Shown here: positions 17,030 through 25,055 of the stretch, one piece after another | Numbering within the stretch: the first letter of the stretch is position 1 | Layout of the letters: each line of letters begins with the position of its first letter | Notes under the pieces: generated by a model | What the model was told of the DNA's origin: nothing | Database searches by the model: none | The model's input: only the letters and a program-made list of their open reading frames with translations | Source: DASZIT01 sp036268775 | GTDB lineage: Bacteria > Actinomycetota > Acidimicrobiia > Acidimicrobiales > RAAP-2 | DNA: 64,000 bases | Reading direction: 5' to 3' | NCBI GenBank assembly: GCA_036268775.1 | Contig: DATATM010000011.1 | Span: forward strand, 18,912-82,911 | Translations under genes and position numbers: made by a program

Positions 17030-18610
17030 TTACCGCTTCGGACGGGCCAGGCGTTTGGCGGTGGTGGTGAGGTTCCAACGGATCGCCCCGACCAGGTCAC
17101 GGGCGTGCTCGCGGGGGGTGTAGTCGTCGAGCAGGGTTCCGCCGGTGAGGGTGCGGTCGAGATCCAGCTGGTTCTGCTCCAGCACGTAGGAGAAATCGCG
17201 TCGCATCGGCTCGGCCAGGTTGTACCCGAACGAGCGGTAGAGGTGGGCAAACAGCGGTCGGTAGAGCCGGATCCGCTCGTGGAGGCCGGACGAGTGGGAC
17301 ATCGGGTTCTTCCGCCGCTCCAGGACATAGTCGGGGAGCAGGTCGGCGAAGGCCCGGCGGAGGACCCATTTCTCCACGCCGTCACGGACCTTCAGGTCGA
17401 GGGGGATCTGCAGGGCCAGTTTCACCAGGGAGAGGTCGAGGAAGGGAACCCGGGCCTCCACCCCCTGCCCCATGGAGACCCGGTCCACCCGCTGCAACTC
17501 GGTGCGGCTCAAGTTGCGGATGTTGTGCCGGAAGAGCTGCTGGCTGAGGTCGCCGCTCACGTCCCGGTACATGCTGTAGCCGCCGAACAGCTCGTCGGAA
17601 CCGTCGCCGGAGAGCACCACCTTCACCCCGCACTGATGGACCCGCTCGAACAGGGGCCGGGTGACCACCGAGTTGATGACGTCGCCGTATTCGGTGAGCT
17701 CCGACATCCGGATGGCGGTCCGCACGTCGTCGAGATGGATGTCACCGGGCCGGAGCTCGACGACTTCGTGACGCACCCCGAGGTCCTTGGCCAGCTGGCG
17801 GGCGAATCGGACGTCGTCGCTGTCGTCGGTTCCGATGGTGAAGGCCACGCAGTCGGGGTGCATCTCGAGGGCCTGGGTGAGGATGACCGAACTGTCCAGA
17901 CCCCCGGACAGGATGACCCCGACGGTGAGGTCGGTGTCCACCCGGACCCGGATGCTGTCGATGAGGGCCGCCCGCACCACCCGGCAGGCTTCGTCGGGGT
18001 CCTCAATGGGATCCTCGCCCTCGGCCAGGCTCATCAGGTCCACATAGGGCGACAGCCGGGGCGGGGTGTCCGGGGTGGCCCAGCCATGGTGACCGGGGGC
18101 CACCTCGGTGATCGGCGCCCCGGGGTGGACCAGGGCCTTGACCTCGGAGGCGATATACAGGGTGTCACCGGCCTGCGACCAGTACAGCGGCTTGACCCCG
18201 ACCGGGTCGCGAGCCAGGTACACCCGGGAACTCGGGCGCTCCACCACCGCGAAGGCGAACTCCCCCCGAAGGTGGTGGACCGCGGCTTCGCCCCATTCCA
18301 GCCAGGCCTCCAGGACGACTTCGGTGTCACCGGTGCTCCGCCACTGGTGGCCGAGGGCGGTCAGCTCATCGCGCAACTCCCGGTAGTTGAAGACCTCGCC
18401 GTTGTAGCAGAGGGCCCACCGACCGTCGGCGGAGACCCACGGCTGCACCGAGTGCTCCCGATCGACGATCTTGAGCCGTTGGGTGCCGAGTAGGCAGCCG
18501 GATTCGTACCGCGCCTCTTCGACATCGCCGCGGGGGCGAAGGGAGTCCATCATCCGATCGAAGACGATCCGGTCGGCCGGCGGGCCGACAATCAGCGCGA
18601 TGCCACACAT
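17030..18610 (-). CDS. asnB: Asparagine synthase (glutamine-hydrolysing) family amidotransferase
   Basis: 526 residues with an N-terminal class II glutaminase domain (nucleophile Cys2 in MCGIALIV, GEVFNY loop) and a C-terminal ATP-pyrophosphatase domain with SGGLDSS (about 233-239) and SGDGSDELFGGY. Such enzymes amidate Asp to Asn, but actinobacterial LtsA/AsnB members amidate meso-diaminopimelate in peptidoglycan. The gene follows a peptidase M15-like gene by 6 bp on the same strand, which favours a cell-wall substrate. That reading is inference; biosynthetic asparagine synthesis remains possible. Confidence 0.9.
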   Translation of the reverse strand: MCGIALIVGPPADRIVFDRMMDSLRPRGDVEEARYESGCLLGTQRLKIVDREHSVQPWVSADGRWALCYNGEVFNYRELRDELTALGHQWRSTGDTEVVLEAWLEWGEAAVHHLRGEFAFAVVERPSSRVYLARDPVGVKPLYWSQAGDTLYIASEVKALVHPGAPITEVAPGHHGWATPDTPPRLSPYVDLMSLAEGEDPIEDPDEACRVVRAALIDSIRVRVDTDLTVGVILSGGLDSSVILTQALEMHPDCVAFTIGTDDSDDVRFARQLAKDLGVRHEVVELRPGDIHLDDVRTAIRMSELTEYGDVINSVVTRPLFERVHQCGVKVVLSGDGSDELFGGYSMYRDVSGDLSQQLFRHNIRNLSRTELQRVDRVSMGQGVEARVPFLDLSLVKLALQIPLDLKVRDGVEKWVLRRAFADLLPDYVLERRKNPMSHSSGLHERIRLYRPLFAHLYRSFGYNLAEPMRRDFSYVLEQNQLDLDRTLTGGTLLDDYTPREHARDLVGAIRWNLTTTAKRLARPKR

Positions 18611-18616
18611 GGGCGG

Positions 18617-19525
18617 TTAGCCAGCTACAAGCGCGGTGTAGGCCCGTCGAAGGTCGTCGCAGGCGTCCGGGTTGATGCACAGGTGCCAGGCCTGACCTTC
18701 ATCGATCACGTTGCAGAGCCCGGTGTCTTGCCGCTCCAGCAATAAGTCGGCCAGCGTCCGGTCGGCGTCGAACTGGCGGAACCACCGCATCTCGACGTCG
18801 GCGGCGTACCCGCAGCAGTGGGCGCTCGGAATCATCGCTGCGTAGCCGAGATCTCGGAGCCGGTGTTGGTGTTGCACGCTCCGGGTCAGGCTGGTGGCCC
18901 ACAGCGGGGGAGTGCCGGGGGGCGCCTTGGTGGCAAAGTCGATGGCCAGCTGATTGAGCAACGCCACCAGCTCCGGACGGGCATTGGTGAAGCTGACCCC
19001 GGCGGTGTGGGGCTGGCGTCCGGGCCGGAACCGCCGCATCGCCCAATCCCGGGATCGGCCGGCCAGGCCCTTGGGCTGGAGCCGGTAGCTGAATTGGAGC
19101 AGCCGCCGCCGGCGGAGCGACTCCAGGGTGACCAGCTCCGATGACTGCCGCACGTCGTCGTCGGAGGCAAAGCTGGTGACTCCTGCCCACCAGATGGAAT
19201 CGATCTGGGACAGGAGGTAGATGCGGACCAGCGTCGAGACATCGCTGGCCGAGCTGCGCTGGTTGGGCCGGTAGTCTCGGACCTCTTGGAGCAGGGTGGC
19301 GACGACCACCTCCTTTCCGTCCGGCGAACGGGCCAGCACCGCATCGAGTCCGGGATGGTGGATGCGCTCGGTGAGGAGGGCTTCCACGTCGGCCTCGGCC
19401 CCCGGCCCGACCGCGGCCTCCACTTCGCGGGTCAACTCGGAGACAATCGCCCGGTAGGCATCCAGATCGAGGCTCAACGACGAGGGTTCCGACTCGTCGT
19501 TAAATTCGGGGGATTGAGCGGCCAT
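18617..19525 (-). CDS. Putative M15-like (DD/LD-carboxypeptidase-type) zinc peptidase
   Basis: 302 residues. The C-terminal ~95 residues carry the M15/VanY-type signature: TSLTRSVQHQHRL (TSxxRSxxxQ, about 211-223), SAHCCGYAADVE (SxHxxGxAxD, with H236 and D243) and DEGQAWH (E276, H281). These are the zinc ligands and catalytic Glu of metallo-carboxypeptidases that trim peptidoglycan stem peptides. The N-terminal ~200 residues match no domain I know, and no signal peptide is seen, so how it reaches the wall is unclear. It precedes asnB by 6 bp. A GAGGAGGAC ribosome site lies inside a short upstream ORF overlapping its start. Confidence 0.6.
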   Translation of the reverse strand: MAAQSPEFNDESEPSSLSLDLDAYRAIVSELTREVEAAVGPGAEADVEALLTERIHHPGLDAVLARSPDGKEVVVATLLQEVRDYRPNQRSSASDVSTLVRIYLLSQIDSIWWAGVTSFASDDDVRQSSELVTLESLRRRRLLQFSYRLQPKGLAGRSRDWAMRRFRPGRQPHTAGVSFTNARPELVALLNQLAIDFATKAPPGTPPLWATSLTRSVQHQHRLRDLGYAAMIPSAHCCGYAADVEMRWFRQFDADRTLADLLLERQDTGLCNVIDEGQAWHLCINPDACDDLRRAYTALVAG

Positions 19526-19583
19526 GAAGGCTCTCGTCCTCCTCGAGCACTCGTGGCCGTACCAGCCGAAGGATGCGCCGCAT
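19500..19583 (-). CDS. Possible leaderless 27-codon upstream ORF
   Basis: ATG 19583 lies 7 nt after TAGGGT (19596-19591), the same -10/start spacing seen at leaderless genes in this window. The ORF ends at a TAA (19502-19500), 26 nt inside the M15-like gene in another frame. The ribosome site of that gene lies within it, so translation of the short ORF could couple to or tune the next gene. The peptide itself (MRRILRLVRPRV...) shows no known domain. Position and frame are visible; translation is inferred. Confidence 0.35.
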   Translation of the reverse strand: MRRILRLVRPRVLEEDESLHGRSIPRI

Positions 19584-19603
19584 GAGGGCCACCCTACCGA
19601 AGA

Positions 19604-19921
19604 TCATTGGGCCAAAAACATCCCCTTCTGGGTCATGTCGGCGTGGAGGTAGACATCCGTTGTCGAAACCTGCTCATGGCCGAGCCATAGTGCAATCACG
19701 GTGACGTCAACATCCGAGAGCAAAAGCCTCATGGCACATGTATGCCTCATGGTGTGACTGGTCACGTGTTTGGATCGGATCGACGGACAGGTCTCGCCTG
19801 CCTTCGAGGCATAGAGGGCGTTGCGGTGCTCGATGGCGTCGCGGCTGAGAGCCCTTCCCGTTGACGTCGGGAACAGCGACTCTGTCGGTGTGCCGCGGCG
19901 CTCGACGTCGAGCAGGCACCA
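19604..19921 (-). pseudogene. Tyrosine recombinase (phage-type integrase), C-terminal remnant
   Basis: Read on the minus strand from about 19921, one frame gives an integrase C terminus: ERRGTPTESLFPTSTGRALS, SRDAIEHR, then HVTSHTMRHTCAMRLLLSDV, VTVIALWLGHE and STTDVYLHADMTQK, ending at TGA 19606-19604. The second-half catalytic residues (HxxRH, LGH, final Tyr) are intact, but the N-terminal and core-binding parts are missing. Upstream the frame runs into an unrelated PIN-domain fragment in another frame. This is a truncated, inactive remnant of a mobile element. Codon use is less GC-biased than in the flanking genes. Confidence 0.8.
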
Positions 19922-20331
19922 GCTCTCTTCCTGACCGACACGCTGCTCTGTTCCTTCGAGCGAGGCAGAACGACTGTTCCGATGCCTTCGGCATGACAGA
20001 GGTCGAGAAGATGGGGATCGGACGTGGCCAAGGCTTCCGTCCGGGAACGAGCGACCTCAGCAGGCATACAGTCGGCCATGCTCACCGTGCAACGTGTCCG
20101 GTCGTATCGCCGGGCACGCAGCCGGCTCGCCGACGCCCCGATTGAGGAGTCGACGACGATCCCATCGATCAGGCCGAGTTGGGCGAGGTCCAGGGTGGCA
20201 TCCTCCCCGTCGACGCGGTTCCGACGGATCAAGGTGGGCCCAGCGAGTTAACGTCGGTCGAGCTGCGACCAGGGCGACCCGCCCACCGATCAGGACGGGA
20301 CGCCGTGCATCACTGACTGATAGGGGTCGGC
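19922..20331. other. Intergenic junk around recombinase and toxin remnants
   Basis: Apart from the PIN fragment (19948-20232), the stretch from the integrase remnant to the serine hydrolase gene shows no convincing coding frame. The 100 bp next to the hydrolase stop also hold no clear hairpin terminator. The whole stretch looks like the scar of decayed mobile DNA. Confidence 0.5.
19948..20232 (-). pseudogene. PIN-domain (VapC-type toxin) C-terminal remnant
   Basis: The minus-strand frame from 20232 encodes the second half of a PIN nuclease: LDLAQLGLIDGIVVDSS, RARRYDRTRCTVSMADCMPA (D54, acidic active-site residue) and EALATSDPHLLDLCHAEGIG (D72), then VVLP. The first half, with the invariant N-terminal Asp, is absent, and no antitoxin gene is visible beside it. 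Downstream the frame runs out of frame into the integrase remnant. It is probably a broken toxin gene joined to the integrase fragment by deletion or insertion. Confidence 0.7.
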
Positions 20332-22023
20332 TCAGCTCCTCTGGAACGTGCCAAGGGTCTCGCTGATGAGCGGGATTCCATTGAGGTTCTCCACGTTGAC
20401 GCTGGCTGCCTGTCCACCCGGTCCTATGGCGAATGTCACTTCGGCGATTCCGGCGGCGTTCTCACCGATCGGAGAGTACGAGAAGACGTTGCCGTCCCAG
20501 TGGGTTAATGGGAACACCTGCGGAGTGGGCCCGAGCGTGAGGGTAAGACCACTTGGTCCAGTGCCGACAATCGCCGGACCGTAGACGTTGTTCGTATAGG
20601 TACCGACATAGGCCGCGTCGGGCTGGGCTGGTATCGGATTGCTTGGCGCGGTCTTCCCCGCCAGCTTGCTGGGATTCTCCGCAAATGGTGCGAAGCGCTT
20701 GGTAAAGGCCTTCAACCAGTCCCGAGTGGGGTTTCCCGTCTCGACCATGTCCATGAAGGCAGCATTGAGCGCTTCAGGCAGCCCGATCGGCATGCCGTTG
20801 GTCAGGGTGACAATCCCCAGCTCTTCTGAGGGCATCATGTCGAAGGCGGTGGCGGCGCCGAGGCCGAAAGCACCGGAGTGGGTGAGTCGAAGCCGACCGG
20901 CTCCGTCGGCGCCCACGTTGAAGCCCAGGCTATAGAAGCCGGACTTGCCCGCCGGAGTGGTGGCAGGAGCATTGGTGAAGTGGGGGACGTGCGTCACTTG
21001 GAGAGCATCGGCATCCACCACCTGTTGGCCGTTGAACTTGCCCGCGGCCAACTGCAGTTGTAGCCACTTCGCCATGTCGGAGATCGAGGAGCTCACGCCC
21101 CCGGCCGGCGACTCGGGATCAGGATCACGCTGGTACTTGGCCTGCCACTGCCCGTCGACGCGTACGTGGAGATCCGCCCGGTTTGAGGCGGCCACATAGT
21201 CGGCATACCTCGAGCTAGTGGACGCCATTCCCAGTGGTCCGTAGAGGACCTGCTGGGACAAGTCCTCCCATTTTGCACCCTTGGCCGTCGCCGCAGCTAC
21301 GGCCCCCACCGTCAGCCCGAAATTGCTGTATGCGTACGTCGCCCGGAACGGATCCATCGGGTAGTACTGCATCCGGGCAAAGATCTGGGCTTGGTCGAAA
21401 CCAAGATCCTCCAGTAGGTCGCCAGCATGATCGGGTAGCCCGCTTCGATGGGAGAACATGTCGGCGATGGTGACATTGGCGGTCACATACGGATCGCCCA
21501 TGGAGAACGACGGGAGGTGGTGGATGACGGGATCGTCCCAGGCGACCACGTCCTGACCGACCAACCCGGCCACCACGGTGGAGGCGATCGCCTTGGACAG
21601 TGACGCCACCTGAAACACCGTGTTGGTATCTACCTTGCCGGGCTGGCCCACCTTACGGACGCCGAAGCCCTTGGCGTAGACAACCCTGCCCTTGGAGACC
21701 ACCGCGATGGCCATACCCGGCACCTTGGTCGTGGCCAACATGTCGTTGGCCACCTTGGTCAAGCCAGCCACCGCGCTGGCCACCTGAGCCGAGGAAATAG
21801 GGACCAAGGACACCTCGGTCGGAGCTATGGACTCGAAGGCGTTGGCAATCACCAGCGGCCCGGTGTTCCGGGCCGGCGTAGCCCCGCTGGAGCTACCACA
21901 GGCGGACAGAACCGCTCCACCGGCGGTAGCCGCACCCACCGTGCCTGCCATGACACCCAGGAATTTGCGTCGGTTCAGGGGCGCGAGATTCGTCGGAACA
22001 GATTCCTCTTTGGTTTTCACCAT
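20332..22023 (-). CDS. Tat-exported lipoprotein serine hydrolase (class C beta-lactamase/DD-peptidase fold)
   Basis: 563 residues. The N terminus has a twin-arginine motif (NRRKFLGVMAG) followed by a lipobox (VLSAC), so it should be exported folded and lipid-anchored. The catalytic domain carries the serine beta-lactamase-like set: SLSK (SxxK), YSN (YxN) and HSGAFG (HxG), with a ~100-residue C-terminal domain of the kind often attached to such hydrolases. Activity may be esterase, DD-peptidase or amide hydrolase. ATG 22023 is chosen because it begins the signal sequence. GC bias is weaker than in neighbours, and the gene sits between mobile-element remnants and a tandem repeat, suggesting acquisition. 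Confidence 0.88.
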   Translation of the reverse strand: MVKTKEESVPTNLAPLNRRKFLGVMAGTVGAATAGGAVLSACGSSSGATPARNTGPLVIANAFESIAPTEVSLVPISSAQVASAVAGLTKVANDMLATTKVPGMAIAVVSKGRVVYAKGFGVRKVGQPGKVDTNTVFQVASLSKAIASTVVAGLVGQDVVAWDDPVIHHLPSFSMGDPYVTANVTIADMFSHRSGLPDHAGDLLEDLGFDQAQIFARMQYYPMDPFRATYAYSNFGLTVGAVAAATAKGAKWEDLSQQVLYGPLGMASTSSRYADYVAASNRADLHVRVDGQWQAKYQRDPDPESPAGGVSSSISDMAKWLQLQLAAGKFNGQQVVDADALQVTHVPHFTNAPATTPAGKSGFYSLGFNVGADGAGRLRLTHSGAFGLGAATAFDMMPSEELGIVTLTNGMPIGLPEALNAAFMDMVETGNPTRDWLKAFTKRFAPFAENPSKLAGKTAPSNPIPAQPDAAYVGTYTNNVYGPAIVGTGPSGLTLTLGPTPQVFPLTHWDGNVFSYSPIGENAAGIAEVTFAIGPGGQAASVNVENLNGIPLISETLGTFQRS

Positions 22024-22060
22024 TTGAGCGACCCACTTTCTGCTCGACTCATACTCGTTG

Positions 22061-22136
22061 ATTGACCAGAGTCTGTCCACCCCACCAATTGACCAGTGTC
22101 TGTCCACCCCACCAATTGACCAGTGTCTGTCCGCCG
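22061..22136. repeat. 27-bp tandem repeat, about 2.8 copies
   Basis: Two complete units (22061-22087 and 22088-22114) and a partial third (22115-22136) of a 27-bp sequence starting attgaccag and containing gtctgtccac. Units 1 and 2 differ at one position; unit 3 diverges after 18 nt. It lies 38 bp upstream of the serine hydrolase start and at the edge of the foreign-looking island. It could be a promoter-proximal operator array or a mobile-element end. Confidence 0.85.
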
Positions 22137-22263
22137 TCAGGCTAGTGCGAGCAAGCTCGTTGGTGTGCTCCTGGTAGTGGGTCAGTTTGAAATGGTCCGC
22201 CCCGGCGGGCCGCCCGGGCCCAGAACAGGGGGATCGGACCCGACCTCCGGAGGGAATCCCTGG

Positions 22264-23169
22264 TCAGAAGCCGTCCAGCAGCACCTTGCCGGGTTCGGTG
22301 TCGGGCGCCATCTTCTCCCGGGCTTCCATCACCGGGGGCGCCCACCGGGACATCAGCACCACCCCCACGCCCATCAGCACCAGCGACAGCACCGCGCCGG
22401 TGATGGCGGACGGCGAGGTGTTGACGTTCTCATCGAACAGCTCGATGCCCAGCAGGATGCTGGAGAAGGGGTCGACGATGAGCAGGGCCGCCTGGGACAC
22501 CATCAGCGGTCCGACCGACAGTGAGGCCTGGACCAGGACGGTCCCGAGGATGCCGGTGACCACCAGCGCGTAGAGCGGCCAGTGGTAGAGGAGGTGGATC
22601 CAGCCGTCCTTGGAGAGGATGGCGGTGGCCGCCTTCATGAAGCCGGCGTCGATGGACCAGATGATGGCGCCCGAGCTGCCGAGCATGGCGGCTTTGCGGG
22701 AGGGCGAGCCTCGCCGGCTGAGGGCGAGGAGCACCACGACGATCAGCAACCGCACCGAGACGGCTTTGATCCAGCCGCTGGTGCTCGGGAGGCCGATGCC
22801 CTCCTGGGGATGGGCGGCCACCAGGAACCCGGCCAGCCCCACACAGGTGATGGCCGCCGCCCCCCAGGTGCGCATGGCAATCTCATCGTGCAGCCAGAAC
22901 CGGCGGAGCCCCAGCATGAAGATGAGCTCGATGACCAGCACCGGCTGCACCACCGCGATCTCCCCGAAGTACAGAGCGGTGGCGGTGAAGGCGAAGGTGC
23001 CGACCAGGAACAGCAGGCCGATGAGCCACATCGGCTGTCGGATGAGGTAGAGGGCCTTGCGCCACCCGTTGGCCACTTCGGGGGGAGCCGACACATTGGC
23101 CAGGCGCTGAACGACCGCCGAAGAGGCATTGCACAGGGAACCGAGGGCGGCGAAAAGAATGGCAATCAT
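22264..23169 (-). CDS. DMT/EamA-like membrane transporter
   Basis: 301 residues with nine or ten hydrophobic helices. The N terminus (MIAILFAALGSLCNASSAVVQRLA) and the GEIAVVQPVLVIELIFMLGL segment fit the DMT-like family, in which two five-helix halves repeat. It probably exports or imports a small metabolite; the substrate is unknown. No partner gene is adjacent on this strand. The 94 bp between its start and the amino-acid permease stop show no clear regulatory RNA. Confidence 0.8.
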   Translation of the reverse strand: MIAILFAALGSLCNASSAVVQRLANVSAPPEVANGWRKALYLIRQPMWLIGLLFLVGTFAFTATALYFGEIAVVQPVLVIELIFMLGLRRFWLHDEIAMRTWGAAAITCVGLAGFLVAAHPQEGIGLPSTSGWIKAVSVRLLIVVVLLALSRRGSPSRKAAMLGSSGAIIWSIDAGFMKAATAILSKDGWIHLLYHWPLYALVVTGILGTVLVQASLSVGPLMVSQAALLIVDPFSSILLGIELFDENVNTSPSAITGAVLSLVLMGVGVVLMSRWAPPVMEAREKMAPDTEPGKVLLDGF

Positions 23170-23279
23170 GTCGGCATCACTGGCCTCCTAACGGAGGATG
23201 TACAGCTCGAATCCCCTGTTGGCGCACAAGTGTACTTATCGGCCGGCTGGGTCGCCGCCTGAGCGACTGGTGGCCGGGG

Positions 23280-24893
23280 TCAGCTCTCCACCGCATAGTG
23301 GTCCCTGACGTGCTCATCGACGGCTTCATCGGGCAGCCGGAGCCGGAGGGCGGTGTAGTAGACGATCAGGCTCCATCCGGCCACCGCCGCGAGGTCCCAG
23401 TAGAAGGGAATCACATGATGACCGCCTCCGAACTGGCCGAGTAAAGAGATGAGGGCCATCCCCGCCAGATAGGGCCAGAGCCAGATGGCGGAGGCCCATT
23501 CCATCGGTGGCTCGATCGGATTGGCGTGGGTGAGGCGGGAGATACCCATCAGGACATAGCCGAGCAAGACGGCCACATACAGCTTCCAATCGACTCCCCA
23601 CCCACTCCAGTAGATGATGAAGTTGGCAGATATGAACGAGAGCGGGGCGAGGATCCCGGCCCAGGGAAGCCGGTAGGGCCGGGGGGCATCCGGCTTCTGG
23701 AGGCGAAGGGCGCCGAGGGCGAGCGGAGCGCCGGCGTACATCAGGACGGTGGCGGAGGTGATGAAGCCGACCAGGCTCTGCCAACCGGGGAAGGGGAGGA
23801 AGAGCAGGAGCCCCATCAGAAAGGTGAAGACCAGGCCAACGATCGGGACGTTGGTCTTCTTGGAGGTCTTTTCGAAGGCGGCGGGGAAGCTCCCGTTCTT
23901 GGCCATCCCGAAGCTGATCCGGCTGGTCGTCGTCGTATAGACCAGGCCGGATCCCGACGGGGCGATGATGGCATCGGCATAGAGGATGTAGGCCAGCCAG
24001 CCGAGGCCGAGCCCCTTGGCCAGGCCGGCAAACGGCCCGAAGATTCCCTCGAAGGACACGTTCGCCCACCCGTGGGCCAGGGCCGAATGGGGAAGCGCCC
24101 CGATGAACACCACCTGCAGCAGGATGTAGATGGTGGCGCCGATCAGCATCGAGAAGATGACCGCCCGGGGCATGTCCCGTTGGGGATTGCGGCTCTCCCC
24201 GCCCAGTTGGACGGCTTGCTCGAATCCGACCAGGGCGAAGACGGCGCCCCCGGCGCTCACCGCCTCCAGCACGCCCTTGACCCCGAAGGGGGCGAAGCCG
24301 CCGCCCCGGGTGAAGTTCGACCCGTCGAAGTGGGTGAAGAAGAGGACGAAGATGGTCGCCACCGGAATCAGGATCTTCCAGGCGGTGATGGCGTTGTTGG
24401 CCCGCATCAGGAACCGGATGCCGAACAGGTTCACCACCGTGAACAGGGCCATCATCGCCACCGCCACCAGGTAACCGGTCCCGGTCAACACCACGGTGCC
24501 ATTGACGGTGTGGGTCAGGCCGTGCCAGTAGTTGGACGAGTACTGGACGGCAGCCTCCACTTCGATCGGGGCGGTCCCGACCGCCTGCAGCCACGAGAAC
24601 CACCCGAAGGAGGCGCCGGCCAGGGCGCCGAAGGCGTAGTGCGGGAACCGGGTGGTGCCTCCGCTGACCGGGAACATGCCGCCGAGCTCGGCGTGGACCA
24701 GGGCCAGGAGCATCACCGCCAACGAGCCGATCAGCCAGGCAATGACGGCGGCCGGACCTCCGATGGTCGACACGAACAGCGCGCCGAACAGCCAACCCGA
24801 GCCGATAATCGAGCCCTCGGAGATGAACAGCAGGCCGACAAAGCCGACGTCCCGCTTCAGCCCCTCGTCGTGCGAGACATTCAGCGGTTTCAC
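23280..24893 (-). CDS. APC-family amino-acid permease
   Basis: 537 residues with about 12-13 membrane helices. The N-terminal GLLFISEGSIIGSGWLFGAL is the typical unwound TM1 of APC transporters, and GGAVFALVGFEQAVQLGGESRNPQRDMPRA matches the conserved TM6-loop region. It should import an amino acid or related compound with protons; the exact substrate is not readable. GTG 24893 has an AGAGGGGAG ribosome site. The open frame further upstream lacks coding character. Confidence 0.88.
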   Translation of the reverse strand: MKPLNVSHDEGLKRDVGFVGLLFISEGSIIGSGWLFGALFVSTIGGPAAVIAWLIGSLAVMLLALVHAELGGMFPVSGGTTRFPHYAFGALAGASFGWFSWLQAVGTAPIEVEAAVQYSSNYWHGLTHTVNGTVVLTGTGYLVAVAMMALFTVVNLFGIRFLMRANNAITAWKILIPVATIFVLFFTHFDGSNFTRGGGFAPFGVKGVLEAVSAGGAVFALVGFEQAVQLGGESRNPQRDMPRAVIFSMLIGATIYILLQVVFIGALPHSALAHGWANVSFEGIFGPFAGLAKGLGLGWLAYILYADAIIAPSGSGLVYTTTTSRISFGMAKNGSFPAAFEKTSKKTNVPIVGLVFTFLMGLLLFLPFPGWQSLVGFITSATVLMYAGAPLALGALRLQKPDAPRPYRLPWAGILAPLSFISANFIIYWSGWGVDWKLYVAVLLGYVLMGISRLTHANPIEPPMEWASAIWLWPYLAGMALISLLGQFGGGHHVIPFYWDLAAVAGWSLIVYYTALRLRLPDEAVDEHVRDHYAVES

Positions 24894-25055
24894 CTGCTCC
24901 CCTCTGAGTCGCGTGTCGCGGGTCCGACGCCGTTGATGACGGGGGCTGAGATTTCGCCAATGGTAATCAATAGACTCGTGGCCCGTCGTTCCATTTGGGC
25001 AGAATGATCGGAGCGTTCCGTCAATATCTCCATCATTTCGGGGTGGCTGCCACTG

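Noticed and set aside
14717..18493. A 1258-codon plus-strand open frame
   Set aside because: It overlaps the phosphoesterase-MprF gene in another frame and runs antisense to asnB. Its composition is Arg/Pro/Gly-rich with no domain.
19762..20232. One intact 156-residue minus-strand gene
   Set aside because: The frame begins as a PIN domain but then crosses the integrase remnant in the wrong frame, so it is a chance fusion of two broken genes.
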